Source: Chloroflexota bacterium
GTDB lineage: Bacteria > Chloroflexota > Dormibacteria > Dormibacterales > Dormibacteraceae
Assembly (NCBI GenBank): GCA_005880345.1
Contig: VBGE01000253.1
Span: 1-7,213, forward strand
Direction of reading: 5' to 3'
DNA length: 7,213 nt
Both the position numbers and the translations under genes were made by a program. Numbering within the stretch: position 1 is the stretch's first letter; each line of letters begins with the position of its first letter. Shown here one piece after another: positions 6,931 through 7,213 of the stretch. The notes beneath the pieces are model-generated. The model searched no databases. It was not told where the DNA came from and was given only the letters and a program-made list of their open reading frames with translations.

Positions 6931-7136
6931 CGAAGTTCAACGCCCGTGGGGCAAGGAGGTGAGGCCAAGCTTGGATATACCGAATCGTGGTGCAAGCCGC
7001 CTCGTTTGCCAGCCGGGAGCTCGGGAGGGCATAAGCCTCTAGGGCTTCTGATCCCGCTACCCGACTTCTGGAGTCGGAGGCGGTAGCACTGCGAACGTAG
7101 ACGCTGAGGGCCCGATTGCCGGGCCCTCAGTTTTTT
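6931..7136 (+). ncRNA. Candidate structured RNA (stand-alone small RNA or leader) ending in an intrinsic terminator
   Basis: No minus-strand gene reaches this stretch, and the plus strand folds in two competing ways. Fold A is one long imperfect hairpin: TAC 6978-6980/GTA 7097-7099, GTGC 6990-6993/GCAC 7086-7089, CCGCCTC 6997-7003/GAGGCGG 7077-7083, CCAG 7009-7012/CTGG 7068-7071, CGGG 7014-7017/CCCG 7060-7063, CGGGA 7022-7026/TCCCG 7052-7056 and AAGCC 7033-7037/GGCTT 7043-7047. Fold B gives three local hairpins: 6951-7009 (GAGGTG/CGCCTC, GCTTG/CAAGC), 7022-7056, and 7056-7087 (GCTACC/GGTAGC, CGACT/AGTCG). The rod with 5x5 and smaller internal loops and the roughly 200-nt length resemble 6S RNA, but I see no diagnostic match to any RNA family. 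The terminator is only 20 nt before a possible start codon, so a regulatory leader is equally possible. The 5' end is a guess. Confidence 0.5.
7104..7136 (+). terminator. Strong intrinsic (rho-independent) terminator
   Basis: CTGAGGGCCCG (7104-7114) pairs without mismatch with CGGGCCCTCAG (7120-7130) around a 5-nt loop, followed at once by six T (7131-7136). It works only for plus-strand transcription, because the other side has no T-tract in the required place. It must therefore end a plus-strand transcript that starts within the preceding roughly 200 nt or reads through from further left; all other genes here run the opposite way. Confidence 0.93.
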
Positions 7137-7155
7137 CTGTTTAGGATTGGCAGGA

Positions 7156-7213
7156 GTGAGCCAGGACTTCACCACCCGCCTGAAAGAAAGCCCGGAGGGC
7201 TGGCTCAAGGCGA
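7156..7213 (+). CDS. Possible start of a plus-strand gene cut by the window edge
   Basis: From GTG 7156 the plus strand is open to the end and encodes VSQDFTTRLKESPEGWLKA, a plausible mixed-composition N-terminus. GGA at 7153-7155 directly abuts the start and TAGGA lies further up, so the ribosome site is uncertain; TTG 7147 is an in-frame alternative. Nineteen codons are too few to identify a family. If real, it begins just after the terminator, which would make the upstream RNA its leader. Confidence 0.4.
   Translation, partial: MSQDFTTRLKESPEGWLKA

Noticed and set aside
6911..6940. Minus-strand promoter for the LOG gene (TTGAAC at 6940-6935 with a downstream AT-rich box)
   Set aside because: The -35 box is fair but no good -10 lies at proper spacing; not supportable alone.
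6913..6985. Inverted 8-mer ATTCGGTA / TACCGAAT flanking 57 bp
   Set aside because: An 8-base inverted repeat in a region of this size is not far from chance, and no other evidence for an operator is present.
6951..7100. tRNA, tmRNA, SRP RNA or RNase P RNA in the structured region
   Set aside because: No T-loop GGTTCGAATCC-like segment, no SRP GGAAGGAAGC-like core and no RNase P conserved core were seen.
6828..7208. Minus-strand ORF of 126 codons through the right-hand intergenic region
   Set aside because: It overlaps the LOG-family start in another frame, has an Arg/Lys/Gln-rich composition without motifs, and runs through a strong plus-strand terminator.

Overview
This is a GC-rich, densely coding bacterial window in which every confidently called protein gene lies on the minus strand. 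The left-hand genes, an FHA-domain membrane protein followed by a PP2C phosphatase, match the fhaB-pstP pair of Actinobacteria and some Chloroflexota-like lineages. That arrangement, the GC content and the frequent GTG starts suggest an actinobacterial or Chloroflexota/Dormibacterota-type organism. I cannot place it more precisely.

Read 5'->3' on the minus strand (right to left): a short LOG/TIGR00725-type nucleotide-binding protein (6898-6449); two hairpins; a micro-ORF (6375-6319) that looks like the detached N-terminus of GalT; galT (6322-5414); a broken galK (5424-4608); a glycoside hydrolase family 2 protein (4611-1987); an 89-bp gap; the FHA protein (1897-383); and the start of the PP2C phosphatase (355 to the window edge). 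micro-ORF/galT, galT/galK and galK/GH2 overlap by 4 to 11 bases, so this is a tight Leloir-pathway operon: GH2 would release a sugar, GalK phosphorylate galactose and GalT make UDP-galactose. FHA-PP2C is a separate Ser/Thr phosphorylation unit whose usual partners (rodA/ftsW, a PBP, pknB) would lie beyond the left edge.

The galactose operon carries three independent lesions. The GalT N-terminal segment is out of frame at an A-tract. GalK lacks roughly 80-110 residues and changes frame just before its ATP-binding PxGxGxSSSA motif. The GH2 protein has alanine where the catalytic nucleophile Glu should be. This is either a decaying or repurposed locus, or partly sequence error in the two frame breaks. 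The GH2 substitution is not a simple indel error.

The right end (6908-7155) contains no minus-strand gene. On the plus strand it holds about 200 nt with strong alternative RNA folds, ending in a textbook intrinsic terminator (7104-7136). The terminator lies 20 nt before a possible GTG start of a gene cut by the window edge. It may be a stand-alone small RNA of 6S-like shape or an attenuating leader; I do not recognise the class.
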